A stretch of 32,508 nucleotides of DNA from Allokutzneria sp. NRRL B-24872 (GTDB taxonomy: Bacteria; Actinomycetota; Actinomycetes; Mycobacteriales; Pseudonocardiaceae). The stretch lies in contig NZ_MUMH01000122.1 in the NCBI RefSeq assembly GCF_002155965.1, forward strand, positions 801-33,308. Reading direction: 5' to 3'. The notes under the pieces were generated by a model that was not told the origin of the DNA, did no database searches, and saw only the letters and a list, made by a program, of their open reading frames with translations. A program made the position numbers and the translations under genes. Numbering within the stretch: position 1 is the stretch's first letter; every line of letters starts with the position of its first letter. This document shows, piece by piece, positions 14,790 through 21,769 of the stretch.

Positions 14790-15209
14790 ATGAACACCGA
14801 GCACACCGAGATCCGCTCCGCCGCGATGTTCGACCTGCTGACTTCGACGCCGGTCGCCGTCGAGGTGGAGTTCAGCTACTCCACCCGCGACCCGTACGCG
14901 ATCCAGGTGCTGTTCAACCCCTACGGCGACCAGAGCGTGCAGTGGATTCTCGCCCGCGACCTGCTCGCCGACGGCCTGCTCGCCGAGGCCGGCGAGGGCG
15001 ATGTGCGGATCTGGCCCGTCATGGACGAGCTCGACGTGGTCGTCCTGGAGTTCACCACGCCCGCCGGCCAGGCCCGCTTCGGCGCCGACCCCGAGGACCT
15101 GGTGGACTTCCTCAACGAGACCTACGAGCTGGTCGAGCCGGGCAAGGAGTCGCGGTGGTTCGACTTCGAGCAGGAAATGGCCATGCTCAGCGGTGACGCC
15201 AAGCAGTAG
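14790..15209 (+). CDS. SsgA-family sporulation/cell-division regulator
   Basis: This is a 139-residue cytoplasmic protein. The core pattern YSTRDPYAIQVLF..VQWILARDLLADGL..GDVRIWP is the hallmark of SsgA-like proteins, and the length fits the family (about 130-145). In streptomycetes SsgA/SsgB recruit FtsZ and control sporulation-specific division; a single-copy member outside Streptomyces is most often SsgB-like, but the sequence alone does not fix the subtype, so no symbol is given. ATG 14790 has GGGAAGG about 10 nt upstream. It diverges from hen1 across 154 bp and is followed by the structured repeat at 15302-15370, which probably also ends its transcript. Its presence supports a mycelial actinomycete host. 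Confidence 0.93.
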   Translation: MNTEHTEIRSAAMFDLLTSTPVAVEVEFSYSTRDPYAIQVLFNPYGDQSVQWILARDLLADGLLAEAGEGDVRIWPVMDELDVVVLEFTTPAGQARFGADPEDLVDFLNETYELVEPGKESRWFDFEQEMAMLSGDAKQ

Positions 15210-15301
15210 TCGGCCCGCTGGCCGTCTCGACCTTCGCAAGGCCGACGCGGCCTCCGCGCACGACCCACCCCACACCCGCTCACCGTCCGCCGGCCACACC
15301 G

Positions 15302-15370
15302 ACTCCCGTTTCGTACCGGCAGCGGGCGTTGGGAGCGCTCCATTTCCCGCTATCGGTACGAAACGGGAGT
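15302..15370. repeat. Structured repeat, copy A (17-bp perfect inverted-repeat arms)
   Basis: Arms at 15302-15318 and 15354-15370 are exact complements (core CGTTTCGTACCG). Inside are a secondary GCGGG/CCCGC pair and the 8-bp palindrome GAGCGCTC. Copy B at 32451-32508 aligns to 15305-15362 without gaps, 45 of 58 bases identical. It lies between the convergent SsgA-like gene and the ATPase-fold gene, so it could act as a bidirectional terminator, but sequence conservation inside the loop suggests more than that. Confidence 0.8.
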
Positions 15371-15426
15371 TCTCTGGGCAACTGCCGGGCGCGATGAGTG
15401 GGCGCGGGCGATCCCGGTGATGGGTG

Positions 15427-15873
15427 CTAGTCGCGCTGTTCGCGGTTGTTGAGGCCGTAGAGGATGCGCTGCATGACCTCGTGACCGATCTCGGCATCGC
15501 TGTCGGGCTGCTCGGCGGCGATGCGCTCGGCGGCGCGGGAACGCCTGCGCTCGCGGCGCGGCAGTGGCACGGAGGAGCCGGTCAGTCCGGCGGGCAGCGG
15601 CAGCGCGTGCGCGACGAGCGTGCCGTCGTCGACCTCGACCACCAGGCGGTCCCCGCTGACCAGCAGCCGCACGGTGACCAGGCCGGGGGCCTTGGGGTCG
15701 GCGTCGTCGACCTTCTCGGCGACGAGCTGGCACGCGGCGCGGCTGGTCTCCTCCACCATCGGGCGCAGCGACCACTCGCTCAACGTGAACCGGACGAAGA
15801 GGTCCGTGCAGTTCACGGCGCTGGGCAGCGCGATGAGTTGGAGATCGTCGACCTGTGCGGTGTCGGAGTTCAC
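15427..15873 (-). CDS. Degenerate RsbW/histidine-kinase-like ATPase-fold protein
   Basis: This is a 148-residue cytoplasmic protein. GTG 15873 is chosen because GGAAGGA sits 7 nt upstream; the frame is open further but without coding support. The order of elements (LPSAVNCTDLFVRFTLSEW, a helix at 37-56, strand VTVRLLVSGDRLVVEVDD at 67-83) resembles the small HATPase_c proteins related to anti-sigma factor RsbW. However, the N-box helix lacks the usual Asn, and the G1 box reads VEVDDGT rather than DxGxG, so nucleotide binding is doubtful. The C-terminal ~50 residues are Arg/Ala-rich and probably flexible. It may act as a protein-protein switch in sigma-factor or division control. The function call is tentative. 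Confidence 0.7.
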   Translation of the reverse strand: MNSDTAQVDDLQLIALPSAVNCTDLFVRFTLSEWSLRPMVEETSRAACQLVAEKVDDADPKAPGLVTVRLLVSGDRLVVEVDDGTLVAHALPLPAGLTGSSVPLPRRERRRSRAAERIAAEQPDSDAEIGHEVMQRILYGLNNREQRD

Positions 15874-16146
15874 CCGGGTCCTTCCGTCGTCACCATGCCC
15901 GTTGTCGAGAGCCGTATCTTGCCAACCCCGCCGTTCGCCCTGAAGGCGGGTCTGGTTAGCCCGTTCGGGCACTGCAACTTGCACGCTCCTGGACCTCGCA
16001 TTCTGCGCGCGTGATTTCTTCAGTGCGGGGTGAAATCAAGCATTTCGAAGAACAACCTCCTTGCGTCGCTTGGTGATCCCTCCGGTTGACCTGGTGGTCG
16101 ACAAGGCTCGGGACGGGGTCGTGAGCCATAAACCGAGCGGCTGCTC

Positions 16147-16152
16147 TAGTAT
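16147..16152 (+). promoter_or_regulatory. Candidate leaderless -10 box TAGTAT
   Basis: TAGTAT is followed by 7 nt and then GTG 16160. There is no Shine-Dalgarno. The arrangement TAGTATTC-N5-start recurs at 24250-24265. Confidence 0.5.
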
Positions 16153-16159
16153 TCGCGAC

Positions 16160-16837
16160 GTGACCGGTTCGGGGGAGCGCGTCGTCGCTCACAAGCAGTG
16201 GGAGCGGAACCTCCTGTGGTTCGGGGCGCCCGCGCTCGGCGCGGTGCTCGGCTGGCTGGTGAAGTCGGTCGCCGGGTGGGTGGTGAGCCTGGAATGGGCG
16301 CCCATGCAGGGGCCGTTCAAACTCGTGGAGCAGGCGCCCTGGTGGGTCGTGCTCGGCATCGGCGTGGCACTCGGGCTCGGGCTGGCCTTCCTGGGAGCGC
16401 TGGACATGATGCGGGTGTCGGTGTCCACCGAGCGCGTGGTGTTCCAGCGCGGCGACGACACCACGGAGGTCGACGGCGCCGAGGTCGACGCGGTTTTCCT
16501 TGACAGCAAACGACTTGTGCTGCTCAGTGCGCACGGGGCGGAGCTGGCTGCGGAGAAGACCGACCTGCCCGTCGCGGAGCTGCGCGAGGCGTTCACCGCG
16601 AGCGGCTACCGCTGGCTGGCCGAGGGCGACCCGCACGCGCAGGAGTACCGGCTGTGGGTCGAGGACACCCCGGGCCTGCCCACGGGCGCGGACGCCTTGC
16701 TGAAGGCCAGGAAACGGGCCATCAGCGGCGGGGAGGGCGAGGACGTGCGGCTGCTGCGCACCGAGCTGGGCAGGCTGGGCGTGGTGGTGCGCGACGACGG
16801 CAAACGCCAGTACTGGCGGATGACCGGACCCGGCTGA
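16160..16837 (+). CDS. YqeB-like two-TM membrane protein
   Basis: This is a 225-residue inner-membrane protein. Two hydrophobic helices at about 18-43 and 61-81 are followed by a beta-rich PH-like segment (MRVSVSTERVVFQRGDDTTEV, about 84-104) and a charged cytoplasmic tail. Order and length suggest the YqeB family of actinobacteria and Bacillus, whose role is unknown; I hold this identification loosely. GTG 16160 is preferred to an earlier in-frame ATG at 16061 because a TAGTAT -10 box lies 7 nt ahead. Its stop overlaps the TetR start by one base (TGATG), so both genes and the following GTPase gene likely form one operon. Confidence 0.75.
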   Translation: MTGSGERVVAHKQWERNLLWFGAPALGAVLGWLVKSVAGWVVSLEWAPMQGPFKLVEQAPWWVVLGIGVALGLGLAFLGALDMMRVSVSTERVVFQRGDDTTEVDGAEVDAVFLDSKRLVLLSAHGAELAAEKTDLPVAELREAFTASGYRWLAEGDPHAQEYRLWVEDTPGLPTGADALLKARKRAISGGEGEDVRLLRTELGRLGVVVRDDGKRQYWRMTGPG

Positions 16838-17436
16838 TGGCCCGCACGGTCGACCCGGCCAGGCACGAGGCGAAACGCCTGCTGATCCTCGAAGCCGCCG
16901 CGGAGTGCTTCGCCCGCAAGGGTTTCGAGCGCGCCACCACCGCGGAGATCTGCGGGCGGGCGGGGATCAGCTCGGGCAGCCTGTTCCACTACTTCCCGAG
17001 CAAGCGCGCGATCTTCGTCGCGCTCTTCGAGCTGGACGGGCGGGAGCGCGCCGAGCTGCTGGAGCGCGCGAACCGCGTCGAGGACCCCGTCGCCGGGCTG
17101 CTGGCAGTGGTGGACGGACTGGTGGCGCCGCTGTCCGATCCGAGCGCGCCCGGGTTGGTCGCCGCGGTCACCGCGCAGGCCGGGCGTGACCCAGAGCTGG
17201 TGGAAGTGCTGGTGCGCAACGAGATCCAGCTGCGCGAAGGGCTGAAGGGGCTGCTGCTGCGGGCGATCGCGCTGCGCCGGGTCGACGCCGGGCTGGACCC
17301 CGAGCGCGCGGCCGGGTGGATCGCCGCGCTGGTGGACGCCGCCTTCGCCAGGGTGAGCGCGGACCGGGACCTGGTGGTGGCCGAGGAGGTCGAGATGCTG
17401 CGGCTTATCCTGACCAGGTTCCTGAACATCAGCTAG
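16837..17436 (+). CDS. TetR-family transcriptional regulator
   Basis: This is a 199-residue DNA-binding protein. Residues ~10-58 form the TetR helix-turn-helix domain (ILEAAAECFARKGFERATTAEICGRAGIS.. then LFHYFPSKRAIF), an excellent match to the family. The remaining helices form the ligand-binding/dimer domain. It overlaps the upstream membrane-protein gene by one base and precedes the GTPase gene by 25 nt. It may regulate its own operon, but I see no strong palindrome upstream of 16160. The ligand is unknown. Confidence 0.92.
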   Translation: MARTVDPARHEAKRLLILEAAAECFARKGFERATTAEICGRAGISSGSLFHYFPSKRAIFVALFELDGRERAELLERANRVEDPVAGLLAVVDGLVAPLSDPSAPGLVAAVTAQAGRDPELVEVLVRNEIQLREGLKGLLLRAIALRRVDAGLDPERAAGWIAALVDAAFARVSADRDLVVAEEVEMLRLILTRFLNIS

Positions 17437-17461
17437 TCACCGTCAGTCGAGGAGAGAAGCG

Positions 17462-18484
17462 TTGGGGCGCAAGCAGATCCCGGTCGTGATCGTCGCCGGG
17501 TTCCTGGGCTCGGGCAAGACCACGCTGCTCAACCACCTGCTCTCGGCCAGCGGTGGCACCCGGATCGGCGTGGTGGTCAACGACTTCGGCAGCATCAACA
17601 TCGACGCGATGCAGGTGGCCGGGCAGGTCGACTCGATGATCTCGCTGGGCAACGGCTGCCTGTGCTGCCTGGTGGACGCTTCCGGGATGGACGCGCTGCT
17701 GGAGCGCCTGGCCCGGCCCGGCGCGGGCATCGACGTGATCGTCATCGAGGCCAGCGGGCTCGCCGAACCGCGCGACATGATCCGCATGGTGCTGGCCAGC
17801 GACAACCCGAGACTCTGCTACGGCGGGCTGGTCGAGGTGGTCGACGGCGCCGAGTTCGAGTCCAGCAGGCAGCGCCACCCCGAGCTGGACAAGCACCTCA
17901 GGTACGCCGACCTGGTGGTGCTCAACAAGATCGACCGCATCGACGCGGAGCGGCAGGAATCGTTGCGCGCCAAGGTGAGCGAGCTGAGCGAGGGCAAGCC
18001 GGTGCTGCCGACCTCGCACGGCCGCGTCGACCCCTCACTGCTGTTCGAACAGCGCCCGAAGCGCGATGTGCTCGTGCGGCAGCTGTCCTTCGACGACCTG
18101 GCGCACGAGGACGCGGGGGACCACTCGGGCCACGTGCACGCGGCCTACCAGAGCGTGGAGTTCAGTTCGGCGCTGCCGCTGAACCCCAGGCGGCTCATGG
18201 CCTTCCTGGACTCCAGGCCGGCCGGGTTGTACCGGGTGAAGGGGTTCGTCCACTTCGGACTCCCCGGGCACCGCCAGAAGCACGTGCTGCACACCGTCGG
18301 CGGGTTCCTGCGGTTCGAGCGCTCGCGCTGGGAGGAGGGGCAGGCGCACCACACCCACCTCGTGCTGATCGGGTCGGGCATCGACGCGGACGCGGTGCGC
18401 GCCGGGCTCCAGGAGTGCGTGGAGACCGATTCGGCGCCCTCGGACAAGCAGGCGATGCTGTTGATCGCGCCGTACCTGCGGTAG
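17462..18484 (+). CDS. CobW/COG0523-family GTPase (metal chaperone type)
   Basis: This is a 340-residue cytoplasmic G3E-family P-loop GTPase. Walker A GFLGSGKTT (13-21), the metal-binding CxCC motif in GNGCLCC (63-69), Walker B-like EASGLAEP (96-103) and base-recognition NKID (155-158) are all present. The C-terminal CobW_C domain follows, preceded by a His-rich stretch (HEDAGDHSGHVH) that could bind metal. Family members deliver zinc, cobalt or other metals to client proteins. The start is TTG 17462, supported by GAGGAGA 6 nt upstream; no other suitable start lies nearby. Neighbours (YqeB-like protein, TetR) do not identify the metal, and no Zur-like box was seen. Confidence 0.93.
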   Translation: MGRKQIPVVIVAGFLGSGKTTLLNHLLSASGGTRIGVVVNDFGSINIDAMQVAGQVDSMISLGNGCLCCLVDASGMDALLERLARPGAGIDVIVIEASGLAEPRDMIRMVLASDNPRLCYGGLVEVVDGAEFESSRQRHPELDKHLRYADLVVLNKIDRIDAERQESLRAKVSELSEGKPVLPTSHGRVDPSLLFEQRPKRDVLVRQLSFDDLAHEDAGDHSGHVHAAYQSVEFSSALPLNPRRLMAFLDSRPAGLYRVKGFVHFGLPGHRQKHVLHTVGGFLRFERSRWEEGQAHHTHLVLIGSGIDADAVRAGLQECVETDSAPSDKQAMLLIAPYLR

Positions 18485-18503
18485 TTCTCGGGAGGGCCCC
18501 GGT

Positions 18504-18860
18504 TCAGGAAGCCCGGTGGGCGCCGACCGGGATCGGTGCGGCGTCCTCTTCCTCCAGCCTGCGCGCGGCGGTGCGCAGCCGCAGCAGGGCGGGCTGCATC
18601 GCCGCCGGGTCGAAGGTCTCCGCCGAGAGCGCGGCGCGGGCCTTGGCCAGCAGGGCGATCGTGTCGGTGACGGCACCGTGCGGCTCGCGGACGGCGAGCG
18701 CGGTCAGGGAGGGCTCGATCACGGCGAGTTCGGCCTCGAACTGGATGACGAGCTCGGAGATCGCGGCGATCGGCAGCTGGTGGCCGGAGAGGGCGCGCAG
18801 GCCGCGGACCATGTCGTCGACGACCTGACGCAGCGCCGCGATCACGGGCATATGACTCAC
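18504..18860 (-). CDS. Small all-helical hypothetical protein
   Basis: This is a 118-residue protein of unknown function, predicted to be entirely helical (helices near 5-25, 30-55, 62-80 and 86-104), with no signal peptide, membrane span or Cys residues. The start GTG 18860 is preferred to ATG 18851 because a TACACT box lies 6 nt ahead, consistent with a leaderless message. It is convergent with the COG0523 GTPase gene, with only 19 nt between stops. It may be a cytoplasmic adaptor or bundle protein, but nothing in the sequence specifies a role. Confidence 0.7.
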   Translation of the reverse strand: MSHMPVIAALRQVVDDMVRGLRALSGHQLPIAAISELVIQFEAELAVIEPSLTALAVREPHGAVTDTIALLAKARAALSAETFDPAAMQPALLRLRTAARRLEEEDAAPIPVGAHRAS

Positions 18861-18866
18861 GTGCGC

Positions 18867-18872
18867 AGTGTA
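18867..18872 (-). promoter_or_regulatory. Candidate leaderless -10 box TACACT
   Basis: On the minus strand TACACT is followed by 6 nt and GTG 18860. There is no Shine-Dalgarno. A possible TTGCGA lies 20 bp further upstream, a spacing longer than ideal. Confidence 0.4.
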
Positions 18873-19164
18873 GGCGAATGCTCGACCGTTCGTCGCAACC
18901 ACATGCGCCTTTTGGATCATGCGTGCGTTTTCGGGTGAAGATCGACTAAAGGGACGTTCCGGTCCGGGCGCGGCGGGCCGTCCGGTTAGGGCAAACGCCA
19001 ATATGTCTGACGGGCAAGGGAAAATCTTCCGCCGAAGAGGATGTGGCGGCGGGATTGGCTCAACCGCGCCGTTTCACGCTCAGGTGAACCGGGGGCGAGG
19101 TTCATCGGAGCCGATTAAGTGGACTGCGGTCCTGTTGGGTGCCTGGTCGGCACGGGTTCCCTGA

Positions 19165-19179
19165 TGTCCACTGTGGACA
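19165..19179. repeat. 15-bp perfect palindrome TGTCCAC-T-GTGGACA
   Basis: This intergenic copy is the most symmetric member of a recurring GTCC-N5-GGAC motif seen in this window at 7649, 8918 and 21455 and in weaker form at 1144 and 11292. Its role is unknown. Confidence 0.6.
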
Positions 19180-19299
19180 GAAGAGTTCGAGTGCTCACCC
19201 TTGCCGCGCAAGGACGTCTGTTCACCCGGGGGGAGAGCGCCGGACCGCGGAGAAGGCGTGCAGGGGATGCCGACTTCGACGCGGTCCGACTCAGGGCCT

Positions 19300-19884
19300 C
19301 TAGCAGTTGCGGCTCACGACGTTGCGCCAGGTGCGGCCGTTCGCCTGGCCGTACTCGACACCGTTGAAGAACGGGCGCACGCGCTCGGTGCCCGCCGCGC
19401 CCCACGTGGCGACACCGTCGCCGTTGCGGTCGAAAGCCTGCTCGTAGTGCAGGTGCGGGTGACCGTTCGAGGTCGGCCCGGTCTTGCCGACACGGCCGAT
19501 GATCTGGCCGCGCGTGACCCGCGCTCCGACCGCGACCGCGCGCGACTGGAGGTGGATGCCGGTGGTGAACCAGCCGCCACCGTGGTTGACCTGGATCATG
19601 TTGCCCGCGTTGGAGTGGTAGAAGGACTGGCGCACGACGCCGTCGGCCGACGCCCGGTACGGGGCGCCCTCGGTGCCGACCTGGTTGGGCTCCTTCACCA
19701 TGTCCAGCGCGGGAGCGTGGGCCCAGGTGTCCAGGCGCCACTTGGAGTTGCAGTCGAACGGGAGCTGGAAAGCGGGCCTCGCGGCCGTGGACGCCTCGTC
19801 CGGGGCTGGTCCCGCGCTGGCGAGCGCGGGAAGGCCGGTCGAGAGCAGGATCGCGGCGAACACGCCGATGGTGGTGCGGTGCAT
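19300..19884 (-). CDS. Secreted M23-family peptidase
   Basis: This is a 194-residue exported protein. ATG 19884 is supported by AGGAGGG 6 nt upstream. Residues 1-24 form a typical Sec signal peptide with ALASA before the cleavage site. The mature part matches the LasA/lysostaphin-type fold: putative zinc ligands H56 and D61 (spacing one residue longer than the classical HxxxD), H111 in GIHLQ, and HLHYE (H144, H146). Such enzymes cut peptide cross-links in peptidoglycan or act as cell-wall remodelling factors. Two Cys residues (45 and 194, the last residue) could form a disulfide outside the cell. The altered HxxxD spacing leaves some doubt about full activity. Confidence 0.88.
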   Translation of the reverse strand: MHRTTIGVFAAILLSTGLPALASAGPAPDEASTAARPAFQLPFDCNSKWRLDTWAHAPALDMVKEPNQVGTEGAPYRASADGVVRQSFYHSNAGNMIQVNHGGGWFTTGIHLQSRAVAVGARVTRGQIIGRVGKTGPTSNGHPHLHYEQAFDRNGDGVATWGAAGTERVRPFFNGVEYGQANGRTWRNVVSRNC

Positions 19885-19997
19885 TCGAACCCTCCTGGTG
19901 CGGTTGGGAAAGCGAATGCCCGATGACGGTAGGCGGGCGCACTTGCACATCGCCTACGTTCAACCAGAGGACGAATCCCGCAGGTCCTGAAGCACCG

Positions 19998-21146
19998 TCA
20001 GCCCTCGCAGGACCAGGTGCTGCCACCGAGCGGGAAGGCGCCCGCACGGCGGAAGCTCGTCTGCTTCGGCGCCGCGATGACTCCGGTCCCTTCGACGCGG
20101 GTGTGCGGACCGAGCGTCCGAGGGCACACCGACAAGCGTCCGGCGACGGTCCTCGCCGCGAACTCCCAGCCGGGGAAGGGCGGTTCCGGTGGGTTGGGGT
20201 GGTGTCCGCGCTGGTCGATCCACACGCGAAGCTCGTCAGCGGTCGGCGCTGTGCCGGTCACCGGGTCCAGCGGTCCGATGCGCGGAACTTCGTGGGCGTG
20301 CCCGCACGTCCGCACCGTGACGCCGGATTCGGCGACTCGCCACTGCGTGTACTCGCCGCTTCCGGTGTCTGTCAGCTCCGTGTAGTGGTGAGCGGCGCCG
20401 AATCGGCGGCTGAGTTCTTCGCACAGGTGACCGGCGTCCTCGACGTGGAATTCACGGGAGAGCGCGAGCGTCCACCCGTTCAGCACAGGGCTCACGAAGA
20501 CCTGGTCGTGGTGCCAGTCCCAGCCCGTGTTCAAGAGACCGAGGCCCATGCGCAAGGTCACCGGTAGCGGGTCGCACAGCCCGAACGCGTCCAGAACGGC
20601 GGCCTGGTCGCTCGTGGACACCGCGAACCACGTGATGTCGTGGAACTTCACTGGCGCGGGGACGTCAGGCTGCGCCAGCTCGATCCGGATCAGCCGCCGC
20701 AGCAGCGCGCGGTCGGCTGGTTCGATCTCGTACCACCCGAGCTCGGACAAGGCGAAGAGCGCGGCGTTGCGCGCCTTCACCGGCATGCGCGAGCGCCGTA
20801 CGGCCCGCAGCAGCTCGGCGAGGGAGTTGCGGCCCTTCCCCGGCACCCCTTCGACGGGTGCGCGCCGGAGCTTCCAGGTCGCTTCTTCCCGAATCCGCTC
20901 GATGTCGCTGCCCAGCAGAGCCACCCACGCCGGAACAAGAGAGGCGTCGCTGAAGCCCTCGTACAGGTCGAGTTCGGGCAGCACGCCGCCGCCGAGCGGT
21001 CCCGGTGCGGGCCCGGCGGCCCACAGCGAGGTCAGCTGGCTCAGCCGCGTCCCGGGGCGCAGCCCCAGCTCGGCGGCCAGCTGGTCGTCGATCGCCGCGC
21101 CGGCTGGCGTCGCGGCCAGCTCGTGCTCCGCCGAGAGGGATTCCAT
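19998..21146 (-). CDS. Hypothetical protein cotranscribed with a TetR regulator
   Basis: This is a 382-residue soluble protein that I do not recognise with confidence. Residues ~70-165 are helical and reminiscent of HEAT-like repeats (VPAWVALLGSDIERIREEA, ARNAALFALSELGW). Residues ~198-290 form a mixed region (FVSPVLNGWTLALS, LCEELSRRFGAAHHYTEL, QWRVAESGVTVRTC) that recalls hypothetical proteins often found as immunity or orphan-immunity genes; this resemblance is weak. There is no signal peptide. ATG 21146 lies only 5 nt beyond the TetR stop, so it is the second gene of that operon and would be controlled by the same operator as the MFS pump. Confidence 0.75.
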   Translation of the reverse strand: MESLSAEHELAATPAGAAIDDQLAAELGLRPGTRLSQLTSLWAAGPAPGPLGGGVLPELDLYEGFSDASLVPAWVALLGSDIERIREEATWKLRRAPVEGVPGKGRNSLAELLRAVRRSRMPVKARNAALFALSELGWYEIEPADRALLRRLIRIELAQPDVPAPVKFHDITWFAVSTSDQAAVLDAFGLCDPLPVTLRMGLGLLNTGWDWHHDQVFVSPVLNGWTLALSREFHVEDAGHLCEELSRRFGAAHHYTELTDTGSGEYTQWRVAESGVTVRTCGHAHEVPRIGPLDPVTGTAPTADELRVWIDQRGHHPNPPEPPFPGWEFAARTVAGRLSVCPRTLGPHTRVEGTGVIAAPKQTSFRRAGAFPLGGSTWSCEG

Positions 21147-21151
21147 TGGTG

Positions 21152-21718
21152 CTAAGCCCTTTCCAGCACGATCCGCGCGGCCGCCCGCGCCTGGCCGACG
21201 GGGTTGTCGAGGTGACCGATGAGCAGTCCGATGAGCGCGCCCTCGTAGAGCAGCAGCACGCGTTCGCCCGCCTCCGCCGACCCCGTCAGCTCGGTCAGCC
21301 GCGCGAGCAGTTCCGCCTTGTGCCGGTTGATCACCGCCCACGCGGGGTGCTCGCGGTCGGTCAGCTCGGCCGCCGCGTCGACGAAGGCACAGCCGCGCTC
21401 GACCTCGCCGGAGTCCGCCCACGCCTGGAGCGCGTCGAAGACCGACAGTGCTTTGTCCATTGTGGACTCGGCGGCGTCGGTGCGGTCGGCCCAGTTCCGG
21501 CTCCAGCGCTCGTGCCGGTGTTCGAGGTAGGCGACCACGAGGCCGTCCTTGCCGGAGAAGTGGTGGTAGAGCGTCATCGTGGCCACGCCCGCCTTGCCGA
21601 CCGCGCGGTCGACCGGTGTCGCGGTGATGCCGTCCCTGCGGAACAGCTCGTCGGCCGCGGCGATGAGGCGTTCGCGGGCGGTGCCGCGCGGCGGGGAGGG
21701 CTTGCGCTTCGTCGGCAT
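21152..21718 (-). CDS. TetR-family repressor of the adjacent MFS transporter
   Basis: This is a 188-residue regulator. The N-terminal helix-turn-helix (RERLIAAADELFRRDG..VDRAVGKAGVATMTLYHHFSGKDGLV) is typical TetR, and the C-terminal helices form the ligand pocket with a Cys in ERGCAFVDAAAEL. It diverges from the MFS gene across 51 bp that hold a 33-bp near-perfect palindrome, so it probably represses both itself and the transporter until an effector binds. The downstream 382-residue gene shares its transcript. Confidence 0.93.
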   Translation of the reverse strand: MPTKRKPSPPRGTARERLIAAADELFRRDGITATPVDRAVGKAGVATMTLYHHFSGKDGLVVAYLEHRHERWSRNWADRTDAAESTMDKALSVFDALQAWADSGEVERGCAFVDAAAELTDREHPAWAVINRHKAELLARLTELTGSAEAGERVLLLYEGALIGLLIGHLDNPVGQARAAARIVLERA

Positions 21719-21727
21719 GCGAGTGAG

Positions 21728-21760
21728 TATAACGTGCGTTCTAGTAGAACGGGCGTTATA
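21728..21760. promoter_or_regulatory. 33-bp palindromic TetR operator
   Basis: Reading from both ends gives TATAACG-NN-CGTTCTA, centred on one base at 21744; only the NN pairs break the symmetry. It occupies most of the 51-bp divergent intergenic region, overlapping any promoter for either gene. The size and symmetry suit one or two TetR dimers. Confidence 0.8.
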
Positions 21761-21769
21761 GGAGGGCGT

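Larger units (their letters stand above)
18861..19299. other. 439-bp intergenic region
   Basis: No convincing gene is present. Contents: the leaderless promoter of the 118-residue gene at the left edge; an A/T-richer stretch around 18900-19030; a perfect 15-bp palindrome at 19165-19179; and a 9-bp inverted repeat CGGACCGCG (19241-19249) / CGCGGTCCG (19280-19288) that could form a terminator beyond the M23 peptidase stop. Confidence 0.6.

Noticed and set aside
15959-15970. Small inverted repeat GCCCG-TT-CGGGC
   Set aside because: It is only 5 bp per arm, expected by chance in GC-rich DNA.
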